A stretch of DNA of 64,000 bases from Adlercreutzia shanghongiae (GTDB taxonomy: Bacteria > Actinomycetota > Coriobacteriia > Coriobacteriales > Eggerthellaceae): positions 124,001 to 188,000 of the forward strand of contig NZ_JAYMFI010000001.1 of NCBI RefSeq assembly GCF_035830635.1. Direction: 5' to 3'. The position numbers and the translations under genes were made by a program. Shown piece after piece: positions 1 through 8,063 of the stretch (within the stretch, counting starts at the first letter, position 1; each line of letters begins with the position of its first letter). The notes below the pieces were generated by a model. The model searched no databases. It was not told where the DNA came from and saw only the letters and a program-made list of their open reading frames with translations.

Positions 1-794
1 TGCAGATAGAAGATGATTCCCGACTTTTCCAGCACCGCTAGCCACGCCTTGGCCTTGTCGGGGCGAATGCCGACATCTCCGGCGATGGATGCCACATTGA
101 GCATCTGCGAGCACCGTGCGGCCACCGCTCGCATGAAATCAACGAATTGCAGCGCGTCGATATTTCCCAGCAATCGACGCACGTCACGCTCGATGTAGGT
201 CTGCAGGTAGCTGCCGTAGAAAATATCGAGGTTGCTGTAGCGCCCCGCATCGACGGCGGGCATAGCGCCCTGGCGCATGGCTTCGAACAACTCGAGCACG
301 CCCTTGGAAGACACCTGCCGTTGGCGATACTTCCAGTAGCTTAAATCCAGCGAGAAGGGAGCGGCAGGGCACCGCTCGGTTTCCCCTTGGGTCAATGAGG
401 AGAGGGGGAGGATGGCCACGCGGCCGGCTAGCGACTCGCCCGCGAGCTCCATAAGGCGAAACTGCTGGGATCCGGTCAGCCAAAACGAACCAGCGGGCGC
501 TCCTTGATCTACCAGCATTTTGATTTGGGAAAACAGCTCGGGCGCATACTGCACCTCATCAATCAACACCGGGGGCTCGTGAATTTGCAGAAACATTGCT
601 GGATCAGAGCTCGCGAGTGCTCGCTCGGTCATGTCGTCCAGCGTGACCGAATTAACAGAGCGGCCCGTTTGCTCGATCACATGCTCAAGAAGCGTCGACT
701 TCCCGACCTGCCGAGGGCCGGTCACGAGCAGAACGGAATACTCTTTCGCTGTAACATCGACGAGCGTCTCTAGGGCACGTGGTATATATTCCAT
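1..794 (-). CDS. AAA ATPase with DUF4143 domain (partial, 3' end outside window)
   Basis: The open frame begins at ATG 794 and runs off the left edge, giving 264 residues. A Walker A (GPRQVGKST, residues 26-34) and a Walker B-like VLIDEVQYAP identify the AAA_14 ATPase fold. Further on, YIERDVRRLLG and a winged-helix-like LLNVASIAGDVGI stretch (here LNVASIAGDVGI) are typical of the DUF4143 half of this family. The cellular role of such ATPases is not established. It lies on the same strand as the ribosomal operon, where rplB would be expected after rplW. A Shine-Dalgarno AAGGAG sits 5 nt before the ATG and partly overlaps a perfect palindrome. Confidence 0.85.
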   Translation of the reverse strand, partial: MEYIPRALETLVDVTAKEYSVLLVTGPRQVGKSTLLEHVIEQTGRSVNSVTLDDMTERALASSDPAMFLQIHEPPVLIDEVQYAPELFSQIKMLVDQGAPAGSFWLTGSQQFRLMELAGESLAGRVAILPLSSLTQGETERCPAAPFSLDLSYWKYRQRQVSSKGVLELFEAMRQGAMPAVDAGRYSNLDIFYGSYLQTYIERDVRRLLGNIDALQFVDFMRAVAARCSQMLNVASIAGDVGIRPDKAKAWLAVLEKSGIIFYL

Positions 795-802
795 AGTTCT
801 CC

Positions 803-839
803 TTCGGGTAAAATACGCTTCAAACGTATTTTACCCGAA
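803..839 (-). promoter_or_regulatory. Perfect 15-bp inverted repeat at the ATPase start, candidate operator or leader hairpin
   Basis: The arms at 803-817 and 825-839 (TTCGGGTAAAATACG and its exact complement) are separated by 7 nt. The proximal arm reaches into the Shine-Dalgarno of the ATPase, whose ATG is 8 nt further on. Either an autoregulatory operator or an RNA hairpin limiting translation would fit; there is no T-run, so it is not a terminator. Confidence 0.6.
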
Positions 840-905
840 ACCAATATCTTTTGCTCTTTCGCGATTCGCTTCTTCGAGTACGGCGATGTTCCCGTCGATC
901 CCGCA

Positions 906-939
906 CAAAAAAGCCCCGCCTCAAATGAGACGGGGCTTT
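906..939 (-). terminator. Intrinsic terminator after rplW
   Basis: On the minus strand a GC-rich 13-bp stem (AAAGCCCCGTCTC against GAGGCGGGGCTTT, one G-T pair) with a 4-nt loop runs straight into a T6 tract. It lies about 25 nt after the rplW stop and would end the str/S10 transcript there. Confidence 0.85.
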
Positions 940-962
940 GCGCCAACCTGCGTCAGCTTGCG

Positions 963-1250
963 CTAGGCGCTGAATACCTCAATGGTCTCGCCCTCGGCCA
1001 GGGTAACCATGGCCTTCTTCCAGGTGCGGGTGCGACCCTCCTGGTAGCGGACGCGCTTCGGCTTCGACTTCACGTTCAGGGTGTTCACCTTGACCACCTT
1101 CACCTTGAAGATAGCCTCGACGGCCTGGCGAATCTCAACCTTGTTGGCGTCCTTGGCCACCTCGAAGGTGTAGACGTTGTTCTCCATAGCGTCGTAGCTG
1201 TGCTCCGTGATGACGGGGCGGATGATGACGTCGCGGGGATCTTTCTCCAT
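963..1250 (-). CDS. rplW: 50S ribosomal protein L23
   Basis: The 95-residue product has the L23 layout: an N-terminal PRDVIIRPVITEHS block, the central VEAIFKVKVVKVNTLNV segment and a basic RVRYQEGRTRTWKKA loop. L23 binds 23S rRNA near the peptide exit tunnel and forms part of the docking site for SRP and trigger factor. The ATG overlaps the last base of the rplD stop (TAATG), pointing to translational coupling. It is the last gene of this operon: a strong terminator follows and rplB is not the next gene, unlike the usual S10 order. Confidence 0.95.
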   Translation of the reverse strand: MEKDPRDVIIRPVITEHSYDAMENNVYTFEVAKDANKVEIRQAVEAIFKVKVVKVNTLNVKSKPKRVRYQEGRTRTWKKAMVTLAEGETIEVFSA

Positions 1251-1876
1251 TATGCAAGCACCTCCTCAATGCGGGCCAGGCACGGCTCGGCGATGACGAG
1301 GGCCTTGTTGTCGACCAGCTCGTAGGTGTTGATATCGCCCACCGGCAGGATGTTCACCTCGGGGATGTTGCGGAAGGACAGGAAAGCCTCGACGTCCTCG
1401 TTGCCGATGACGACGCAGATGCGCTTGCCCTCAAGGCCGAGGGCCTTGATGAGCGCCACGGCGTCCTTGGTGCAGGGCTTCTCGAAGTCCATGTCCTTCA
1501 CGACGATGAGCTCGCCGTCGGCCAGCTTGCCGGAGAGAGCCGAGCGCATGGCCAGCTTGATTTCCTTCTTGTTGACCTTCTGGTCGTAGCTGCGGGTGTG
1601 GGGACCGAACACGGTACCGCCGCCAGCCCACTGGGGAGCGCGGATGGTACCCTGGCGGGCACGACCGGTGCCCTTCTGACGCCACGGCTTCTTGCCGCCG
1701 CCGCGGACCATGCCGCGGGTGCGCGTGTTGGCGGTGCCCTGACGCCAGGATGCCTGCTGCGCCTTCACGGTGCGATGCATCACAGGCACGTTCGGCTCAA
1801 TACCGAACACGGCGTCGTTCAAATCGACCGTGCCGGCGGCAGCGCCTTTCACGTCCTTAATCTCAATAGTTGCCAT
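1250..1876 (-). CDS. rplD: 50S ribosomal protein L4
   Basis: The 208-residue product matches L4 in length. It carries the conserved loop region GGGKKPWRQKGTGRARQG that extends into the exit tunnel, followed by the globular domain. L4 is an early-assembly 23S rRNA-binding protein and, in some bacteria, a feedback regulator of the S10 operon. It starts 34 nt after the rplC stop, with AAGGAG 11 nt before the ATG, and overlaps rplW by one base. It is part of the minus-strand operon rpsJ-rplC-rplD-rplW. Confidence 0.95.
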   Translation of the reverse strand: MATIEIKDVKGAAAGTVDLNDAVFGIEPNVPVMHRTVKAQQASWRQGTANTRTRGMVRGGGKKPWRQKGTGRARQGTIRAPQWAGGGTVFGPHTRSYDQKVNKKEIKLAMRSALSGKLADGELIVVKDMDFEKPCTKDAVALIKALGLEGKRICVVIGNEDVEAFLSFRNIPEVNILPVGDINTYELVDNKALVIAEPCLARIEEVLA

Positions 1877-1910
1877 AGTTGCTGTAACTCCTTGTTACCG
1901 ATCGTTCCAA

Positions 1911-2531
1911 TTAAGCCATGCGAACGCGCACGATGCCGTTCTTGCCGCCGGGCACCGCACCCTTGACCAGGATGAGGTTCTGCTCCTCGTCAACGCGAAC
2001 AACCTCGAGGTTCTTCACGGTAACGGTGTCGCAGCCCATGTGGCCGGGAAGGCGCAGGCCCTTGAACACGCGGGACGGCGTAGCGCACTGGCCCACGGAA
2101 CCGGGGGCGCGATGGAAGTGCGCGCCGTGGCCGCCCGGGCCGCCACGGAAGCCGTAGCGCTTCATGACGCCGGCAAAGCCCTTGCCCTTGGACGTACCGG
2201 TGACGTCCACTTTCTTCACCTCGGCGAAGGCCGCGACGGTCTGCTCGTCGCCCACCTTGTACTCGCCGGCGTTCTCCACGCGAACCTCGCGCAGGTAGCG
2301 CTTCGGCTCGGCGCCCTGCTTATCGAAGTGACCCTGCATGGGCTTGTTCACGCGGCGGGGCTTGATGTAGCCGAAGCCCATCTGCACAGCCTCGTAGCCG
2401 TCGGTGTCCACGGTCTTCACCTGGCACACGGTGTTCGGCTCGGCCTGGATGACGGTGACCGGGACGATGCGGTCCTGGTCGTCGAAGATCTGGGTCATGC
2501 CGATCTTCTTGCCGTAGATAGCGTTAATCAT
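1911..2531 (-). CDS. rplC: 50S ribosomal protein L3
   Basis: Starting at ATG 2531 gives 206 residues with the canonical N-terminus MINAIYGKKIGMTQIF. A longer in-frame extension exists upstream but would overlap rpsJ and lacks support, while GGAGG sits 9 nt before the chosen ATG. The conserved GGPGGHGAHFHRAPGS loop near the peptidyl transferase centre is intact. L3 nucleates assembly of the large subunit together with L24. The gene follows rpsJ by 13 nt. Confidence 0.95.
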   Translation of the reverse strand: MINAIYGKKIGMTQIFDDQDRIVPVTVIQAEPNTVCQVKTVDTDGYEAVQMGFGYIKPRRVNKPMQGHFDKQGAEPKRYLREVRVENAGEYKVGDEQTVAAFAEVKKVDVTGTSKGKGFAGVMKRYGFRGGPGGHGAHFHRAPGSVGQCATPSRVFKGLRLPGHMGCDTVTVKNLEVVRVDEEQNLILVKGAVPGGKNGIVRVRMA

Positions 2532-2544
2532 GTCCCAAACCTCC

Positions 2545-2853
2545 TTACAGCTTGATCTCGATGTCAACGCCAGCGGGAAGGTCGAGACGCATCAGGGAGT
2601 CAACCGTGTTGGGGGTCGGCTCCAGGATGTCGATGAGGCGCTTGTGGGTGCGCATCTCGAACTGCTCGCGGGAGTCCTTATTCACATGGGGACCGCGGAT
2701 GACGCAATACAGGTTGCGCTCAGTCGGCAGCGGAATAGGACCGGAAACCTTGGCACCCGTCTTCTGGGCGGTATCGACGATGAGGCGCGTGGACTGATCC
2801 ACGATCTCATGATCGTATCCCTTGAGGCGGATGCGAATCTTCTGACTTGCCAC
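2545..2853 (-). CDS. rpsJ: 30S ribosomal protein S10
   Basis: The 102-residue product, starting at GTG 2853 with GGAGG upstream, is full-length S10: IRIRLKGYDHEIVDQS at the start, the GPIPLPTERNLYCV loop in the middle and DIEIKL at the end. S10 binds 16S rRNA in the small-subunit head and is also the NusE transcription antitermination factor. It follows fusA by 36 nt. In many bacteria tuf sits between these two genes; it is absent here. Confidence 0.96.
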   Translation of the reverse strand: MASQKIRIRLKGYDHEIVDQSTRLIVDTAQKTGAKVSGPIPLPTERNLYCVIRGPHVNKDSREQFEMRTHKRLIDILEPTPNTVDSLMRLDLPAGVDIEIKL

Positions 2854-2889
2854 TTACTTTACCTCCAAATAGAAGTTACCGCGGACGCC

Positions 2890-5007
2890 CTAGGCGTTGC
2901 CGCCGGCCTTGCTGATAATCTCGTCCTGCACGGACTTGGGCACCGGCTCGTAGGAGTCGAACTGCATGGTGTACACGGCACGGCCCTGAGTACCGGAACG
3001 CAGGTCGGTCGCGTAGCCGAACATGTTGCCCAGCGGGACCTTCGCCTCGATGACGACGGCAGAACCGCGCTGCTCCTGGCCCTGGATGAGGCCGCGGCGG
3101 GACGGGATGTCGCCCATGACAAAGCCCGTGTACTCCTCGGGAGTCTCGACCTCGACGGCCATGACCGGCTCGAGGATGACCGGGTTGGACTTGCGCAGGG
3201 CGTCCTTGATGGCCATGGAGCCGGCCACCTTGAAGGCAGCCTCGGAAGAGTCAACGTCGTGGTAGGAGCCGTCGATGAGCTCGACCTTCACGTCCTCGAC
3301 CGGATAGCCGGCCAGAACACCGGAGTTCAGCGCCTCCTGGATGCCCTTGTCGATGGACGGGATGTACTCCTTGGGAACCACGCCGCCGACGATCTTGTTG
3401 ACGAACTCGTAGCCCTTGCCCGGCTCCTGGGGGTACATGTTGATGACCGCATGGCCGTACTGGCCGCGACCACCGGACTGGCGGACGAACTTGCCCTCGG
3501 CGTTCATGACCTCATGGCCCGGACGCTCGCGGTAGGCAACCTGGGGCTTGCCCACGTTAGCCTCGACCTTGAACTCGCGCAGCAGGCGGTCGATGATGAT
3601 CTCGAGGTGCAGCTCGCCCATGCCGGCGATGATGGTCTGGCCGGTCTCGTGGTTGGTGGACACGCGGAAGGTCGGGTCCTCCTCGGCGAGCTTGGCGAGT
3701 GCCACGCCCATCTTGTCCTGCTCGGCCTTGGTCTTCGGCTCGACGGCGATGTCGATAACCGGGTCGGCGAACTCCATGGACTCCAGGATGACCGGAGCGT
3801 TCTCGGCGCACAGGGTGTCACCGGTGGAGGTGTCCTTCAGGCCCACGACGGCGACGATGTCGCCAGCGGCCACGGCGTCGATGTCGACGCGCTGGTTGGA
3901 GTGCATCTGCAGAAGACGGCCGATGCGCTCCTTCTTGTCCTTCGTGGCGTTCAGCACGTAGCTGCCGGCATCCAGCTGGCCGGAGTACACGCGCAGGTAG
4001 GTGAGCTTGCCCACGTAGGGGTCGGTCATGATCTTGAAGGCCAGAGAGGAGAACGGGGCCTTCGGATCGGCCGGGCGCTCCTCTTCCTCGCCGGTCTCGG
4101 GATTGGTGCCCTTGATGGCGGGAATGTCAACCGGGGACGGCATGTAGTCGACCACGGCGTCGAGCAGCTCCTGCACGCCCTTGTTCTTGTAGGCGGAGCC
4201 CACGAACACGGGATTGATCTTGCAGGCGATAACGCCCTTGCGGATGGCGGCCTTCAGCTCCTCGACGGAGACTTCCTCCTCCATGAGGACCTTCTCCATG
4301 AGGTCGTCGTCGCAGTCAGCGGCGGCCTCGAGCAGCTCCTGGCGATAGAGAGCGGCGTCCTCGGCGAACTCGGCCGGAATCTCGGCCATGGGCTCGGGAT
4401 AGGTCATGCCCTTGTCGTCGGCCTTGAAGTCCCACGCGGTCATGGTCACCAGGTCGACGATGCCCCAGAAGTTGTCCTCGGCGCCCATGGGAACCTGAGC
4501 GGCGACGGCGTTGGCATCCAGGCGGTCGCGCATGGTCTGGATGGCGTGGAAGAAGTCGGCGCCCACGCGGTCGTACTTGTTGATGAAGGCGATGCGGGGA
4601 ACGCCGTAGCGCTCGGCCTGGCGCCACACCGTCTCGGACTGCGGCTGCACGCCGGCGACGGCGTCGAACACAGCGACCGTGCCGTCCAGAACGCGCAGGG
4701 AGCGCTCCACCTCGGCCGTGAAGTCCACGTGGCCGGGGGTGTCGATGATCTGGAAGCGGTACTCCTTGCCGTCGGACGCGCCGCCGGGGTACTTCCAAAA
4801 GCAGGTGGTGGCTGCAGCGGTGATGGTCACGCCGCGCTCCTGCTCCTGGACCATCCAGTCCATGGTGGCAGCGCCGTCGTGTACCTCGCCGATCTTATGA
4901 GTTTTGCCCGTGTAGTAGAGGATGCGCTCGGTCGTGGTGGTCTTGCCTGCATCGATGTGGGCCATGATGCCGATGTTGCGCGTATCCCTCAGATCGATTT
5001 TAGCCAT
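2890..5007 (-). CDS. fusA: Elongation factor G
   Basis: The 705-residue product has the EF-G domain order. The GTPase domain carries G1 AHIDAGKTTTTERILYYTG, G3 DTPGHVDFTAEVER and G4 NKYDR (here INKYDRVGAD). Domains II-V follow, including GGRGQYGHAVI in domain IV and a C-terminal YATDLRSGTQGRA segment. EF-G catalyses GTP-driven translocation and, with RRF, ribosome recycling. It lies between rpsG (15 nt upstream) and rpsJ. Length and motifs are normal. Confidence 0.97.
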   Translation of the reverse strand: MAKIDLRDTRNIGIMAHIDAGKTTTTERILYYTGKTHKIGEVHDGAATMDWMVQEQERGVTITAAATTCFWKYPGGASDGKEYRFQIIDTPGHVDFTAEVERSLRVLDGTVAVFDAVAGVQPQSETVWRQAERYGVPRIAFINKYDRVGADFFHAIQTMRDRLDANAVAAQVPMGAEDNFWGIVDLVTMTAWDFKADDKGMTYPEPMAEIPAEFAEDAALYRQELLEAAADCDDDLMEKVLMEEEVSVEELKAAIRKGVIACKINPVFVGSAYKNKGVQELLDAVVDYMPSPVDIPAIKGTNPETGEEEERPADPKAPFSSLAFKIMTDPYVGKLTYLRVYSGQLDAGSYVLNATKDKKERIGRLLQMHSNQRVDIDAVAAGDIVAVVGLKDTSTGDTLCAENAPVILESMEFADPVIDIAVEPKTKAEQDKMGVALAKLAEEDPTFRVSTNHETGQTIIAGMGELHLEIIIDRLLREFKVEANVGKPQVAYRERPGHEVMNAEGKFVRQSGGRGQYGHAVINMYPQEPGKGYEFVNKIVGGVVPKEYIPSIDKGIQEALNSGVLAGYPVEDVKVELIDGSYHDVDSSEAAFKVAGSMAIKDALRKSNPVILEPVMAVEVETPEEYTGFVMGDIPSRRGLIQGQEQRGSAVVIEAKVPLGNMFGYATDLRSGTQGRAVYTMQFDSYEPVPKSVQDEIISKAGGNA

Positions 5008-5022
5008 ATATCTTCACCAGCC

Positions 5023-5493
5023 TTAGAAGCGATAGTGCGAGAACGCACGGTTAGCCTCGGCCATCTTGTACATATCCTCGCGCTTCTTCACAGCGGCGCC
5101 GGTGTTGTTGGAGGCGTCGATGATCTCGTTGGCGAGACGCTCGCGCATGGTGTGCTCCTTGCGCTTGCGGGAGAAGTCGACGATCCAGCGGATCGCCAGG
5201 GTGGTGGCGCGACGGGAGTTGACCTCCATCGGCACCTGGTAAGTGGCGCCGCCCACGCGCTTCGGCTTGCACTCGAGGGTGGGGCGGACGTTGTCCATGG
5301 CCTTCTTGAACACGGTCAGCGGATCTTCGCCGGTCTTTTCCTGGACCAGGTCGAAGGCGCCGTAGACGATGTTCTCGGCGATGGACTTCTTGCCGTCAAG
5401 CAGGACCTTGTTGATCAGCTGCGTGACGAGACGATTGTTGAACTTTGCGTCCGGCTGCGTTTCGCGGCGGACTGCTGCTGCACGACGCGGCAT
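5023..5493 (-). CDS. rpsG: 30S ribosomal protein S7
   Basis: The 156-residue product starts MPRRAAAVRRE and contains the typical VTQLINKVLLDGKKS and GGATYQVPMEV segments, ending FSHYRF. S7 nucleates assembly of the 16S rRNA 3' major domain and contacts tRNA in the E site. It lies between rpsL (107 nt upstream) and fusA (15 nt downstream), the standard str-operon order. Confidence 0.96.
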   Translation of the reverse strand: MPRRAAAVRRETQPDAKFNNRLVTQLINKVLLDGKKSIAENIVYGAFDLVQEKTGEDPLTVFKKAMDNVRPTLECKPKRVGGATYQVPMEVNSRRATTLAIRWIVDFSRKRKEHTMRERLANEIIDASNNTGAAVKKREDMYKMAEANRAFSHYRF

Positions 5494-5600
5494 GTAGTTA
5501 CTCCTTTTGCTTCTGCGCGCTTCGGGACGTTTTCTCGGCGTCCATTAGGTCGGTGGGGCTTCCTACCCCGACGTTTCCGGCCCGCGCGTCTTAACGAACG

Positions 5601-5972
5601 TTATTTCGGGCGCTTGGCGCCGTAGCGGCTGCGGGCCTGCTTGCGGTTGTCAACCGCAGCGCAGTCGAGCGCCGCGCGGATGACCTTGTAACGGACACCG
5701 GGAAGGTCCTTTACACGGCCGCCGCGGATGAGCACCATGGAGTGCTCCTGGAGGTTGTGGCCCTCGCCGGGGATGTAGGCCGTAACCTCCATACCGTTGA
5801 CGAGACGCACACGGCAGACCTTGCGAAGAGCCGAGTTCGGCTTCTTGGGGGTCGTGGTGTACACGCGGGTGCACACGCCGCGCTTCTGCGGGTTGCCCTT
5901 GAGCGCCGGGGTCTTCGACTTGTCGACCGTCTTCTTGCGGCCCTTGCGGACCAGCTGGTTAATTGTAGGCAA
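5601..5972 (-). CDS. rpsL: 30S ribosomal protein S12
   Basis: The start was placed at TTG 5972, read as Met, giving 123 residues with the family N-terminus (M)PTINQLVRKGR. The longer open frame adds 14 residues no S12 has, and AAAGGAAA lies upstream of the TTG. The decoding-site segments TPKKPNSALRK and IPGEGHNLQEHS are intact. S12 controls decoding accuracy and is the classic streptomycin target. The Lys in PKKPNS is the residue usually changed in resistance, and it is the sensitive form here. Confidence 0.95.
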   Translation of the reverse strand: MPTINQLVRKGRKKTVDKSKTPALKGNPQKRGVCTRVYTTTPKKPNSALRKVCRVRLVNGMEVTAYIPGEGHNLQEHSMVLIRGGRVKDLPGVRYKVIRAALDCAAVDNRKQARSRYGAKRPK

Positions 5973-6019
5973 GACTCTTTTCCTTTCCTTTTTCCACGGA
6001 CTTGCACTGCACAAAACAA

Positions 6020-6036
6020 GCGCCTCTAAGAGGCGC
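6020..6036 (-). promoter_or_regulatory. Leader hairpin with T-rich tail before rpsL
   Basis: On the minus strand GCGCCTC-TTA-GAGGCGC forms a perfect 7-bp stem followed by TTGTTTTGTG. It lies about 10 nt after the -10 box and 47 nt before the rpsL start, so it could act as a leaky attenuator or as a 5' stabilising hairpin. Confidence 0.5.
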
Positions 6037-6044
6037 GACGGGGT

Positions 6045-6073
6045 ATGTTACGAGGGTTCCCGCTGTGTGTCAA
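6045..6073 (-). promoter_or_regulatory. Promoter of the str/S10 operon
   Basis: A consensus -35 TTGACA (6068-6073) and -10 TAACAT (6045-6050), spaced 17 bp, lie on the minus strand about 75-100 nt upstream of the rpsL start. This is the best sigma-70 type match in the intergenic region. Confidence 0.8.
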
Positions 6074-6164
6074 ACGCCACGCACCCGGGCGTATCCATAC
6101 CCTCCGGCGAGCGGCACAATTTGTTCACAAATGCTTTGCGACGGGGTGAGATTTAGTCCATCTC

Positions 6165-6259
6165 GCCTCTTTTTGCCCAGTTTTCCGCAAGCCTGTGACC
6201 TGGCATTATCATATGTTTTGCCTGGTCAGAAAGTTGGCCAATTTTGCGCGATTTGGACA
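6165..6259. repeat. Intergenic repeat, copy A (about 95 bp)
   Basis: By eye this stretch is about 85% identical to 12485-12578 over its full length. Shared blocks are CCAGTTTTCCGCAAGCC, CCTGGTCAGAAAGTTGG and TGCGCGATTTGG. The ends are imperfectly complementary, and TGACC/GGTCA forms an inner stem. This copy lies between the 3' end of the LuxR gene and the rpsL promoter. No open frame is conserved between the copies. Confidence 0.75.
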
Positions 6260-6294
6260 ATCCCGCTCGCACTTCACCGAGCGACCGCGCAACC

Positions 6295-7791
6295 CTAGTC
6301 TTCATCTATCCCCTCATCGCCGAAGGTGCTCACAAGATCGATGAGCTCGGCCTTGGAATGAACGCCGAGCTTCTGGTAAATGTGCCGACGGTGGGTGATG
6401 GCCGTGCCCTCGGCGATGAACAGCGCCTCCTGGACGCGTCCCAGCCCGTGCCCGCGGGCCAGAATTCCCAGCACCTCTGCTTCTCGCTCGGTCAGCGCGT
6501 GGGCCTCGGCCACAGCGGCGACTCGCTCGTCGAATGGCGTGTCATCATCGGAGGGCTCGGTCTCTTTGCCGCCTGCAGCCGTTACGGCCCTTTTGTAGGC
6601 CCGGGCCAGACTTCCGCGCGTAAGCACTACGTCAGACGCGATAACGGCGAGCACCATGGCGGCGATGGCCGTCACGCTCACATGGCCCTGGATATCGAGG
6701 CTCTCCATCATAAGCGCCAGGCTCGACCCCGAAGCCGCGCCCAAGGCAAGTGCACCTAAGGCCACGCCCCACACAAGAGCAAAAGGCGCGTGAATTTGCC
6801 CGGCCGCCTCGGCCGCGACTCCCGCCATTAAAGATAGGTATATCCACAGGGCCACCGCCGAGGCCCCCATGGCAAAGCGCAGCGAAAACTCGCTTCCGGC
6901 ATCGAAGGGATAGAAGGCCACGAGTATCGGAATGGCCGCGAAACGCAGAATGAGCAGCCAGCTGAACCCCTGCTTCAGCACCGCTTTCGCCACAAGCACG
7001 GCCACGAGCGCGACAACGATGCCGCCAAGGCTCAAAAGCCATGTCCACGGCAGCGCGTGGCCGTGACGCGCAATGAGAAACTGAGTGATCATCATGGCGA
7101 AGACGAGACCGAACAGTCCGTAGGACACGGCAATGCGGGCAAAGGCCCCTCTCAGCCGCGTCGCCGGCAAAAGAGCCCCTGCAAGACTCGCACCGCGAGA
7201 CGCCGACGCCATGAACAGCGCGCTGGAGGCAACCGAGAGCACGATGACCGCCACAAGCAGAGACCAATGGATGCCCATGGACTGAGCGAAGGCCGCCAGC
7301 AGACAGGCAGCAATCACAATGAGAAAGGACGCCTGGGAGCGCGCGGGAGGCTCCAGCTGCCCGAAGCGCTCGCTCCATACCATGGAGAGCAAGCCGCTGC
7401 CCAGGCCGAGCAGCGCGCCGGACACGATGCGCAAAACCGCGACTGCCACCGAGCCGTCCTGCTCGGGAACAAGCAGAAGCGCCGCGCCAACGATGGCCGC
7501 CAGTGTTCCCGCAAGCGCCCCGTAAACGCCCCGGGCCCACTCCCCTCTCCAGCGGGCGAAGGACGCCCCGCACGCCGTCGCCCCTAAAGCGACAAGATAA
7601 GAGAAGAGAAGGGGATTCAGCCCCGACAGCGCCAGAGCGCCGCCGCGATACATATCGGCGATCACGCCGACAACGGGAAGCCACGTTTGGGCACCGACGC
7701 ACCCGATAACTACCAAAAGCACGCCCTTTGCAGAAGCGCCTCCCAGCCCCTGAGACGGCAGCACGCTGTCATCCTTCGTCATTCCTACCAT
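6295..7791 (-). CDS. Membrane-anchored LuxR-family regulator
   Basis: The 498-residue product starts at ATG 7791, where GGGAGG is well spaced; a start 7 codons earlier lacks one. Residues up to about 400 are a run of hydrophobic segments, probably 10-12 transmembrane helices resembling an MFS fold. The last 70 residues are a LuxR-type HTH (LTEREAEVLGILARGHG ... AITHRRHIYQKLGVHSKAEL). This architecture is common in Eggerthellaceae next to exported flavin reductases. It is divergent from the cytochrome-flavoprotein pair at 8064-10501, which it probably controls; the ligand, perhaps sensed by the membrane part, is unknown. Confidence 0.85.
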   Translation of the reverse strand: MVGMTKDDSVLPSQGLGGASAKGVLLVVIGCVGAQTWLPVVGVIADMYRGGALALSGLNPLLFSYLVALGATACGASFARWRGEWARGVYGALAGTLAAIVGAALLLVPEQDGSVAVAVLRIVSGALLGLGSGLLSMVWSERFGQLEPPARSQASFLIVIAACLLAAFAQSMGIHWSLLVAVIVLSVASSALFMASASRGASLAGALLPATRLRGAFARIAVSYGLFGLVFAMMITQFLIARHGHALPWTWLLSLGGIVVALVAVLVAKAVLKQGFSWLLILRFAAIPILVAFYPFDAGSEFSLRFAMGASAVALWIYLSLMAGVAAEAAGQIHAPFALVWGVALGALALGAASGSSLALMMESLDIQGHVSVTAIAAMVLAVIASDVVLTRGSLARAYKRAVTAAGGKETEPSDDDTPFDERVAAVAEAHALTEREAEVLGILARGHGLGRVQEALFIAEGTAITHRRHIYQKLGVHSKAELIDLVSTFGDEGIDED

Positions 7792-8063
7792 CACCGACCC
7801 TCCCGTATCCATGTGCGGTCAAGGGCAGTATAGCAAGGGCATGGCCGATAGCCGACCACAATCCCGCCTCCGTCATCCCGCATCCCATCTGGGCTTTCAT
7901 CCCTTTCAGATGACAGGGCTCCACCAAAATAATCTGTTGCGCCCCGCGAAGCATCGGCTTTGGATGATGGCATTTCGGTATCGGGGGCGCACAATGCCGC
8001 CCATCGGATTCAATCCGGCGGGACGACGAGAGAGCCGCCGGAGCCACTTGGAAGGAGAGGAAC

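Noticed and set aside
2530..5625. 1031-residue open frame opposite fusA, rpsG and rpsJ
   Set aside because: It is antisense to three certain genes. Its length comes from high-GC codon use on the other strand, its composition (His, Leu, Asp, Val-rich) is not protein-like, and it has no motif.
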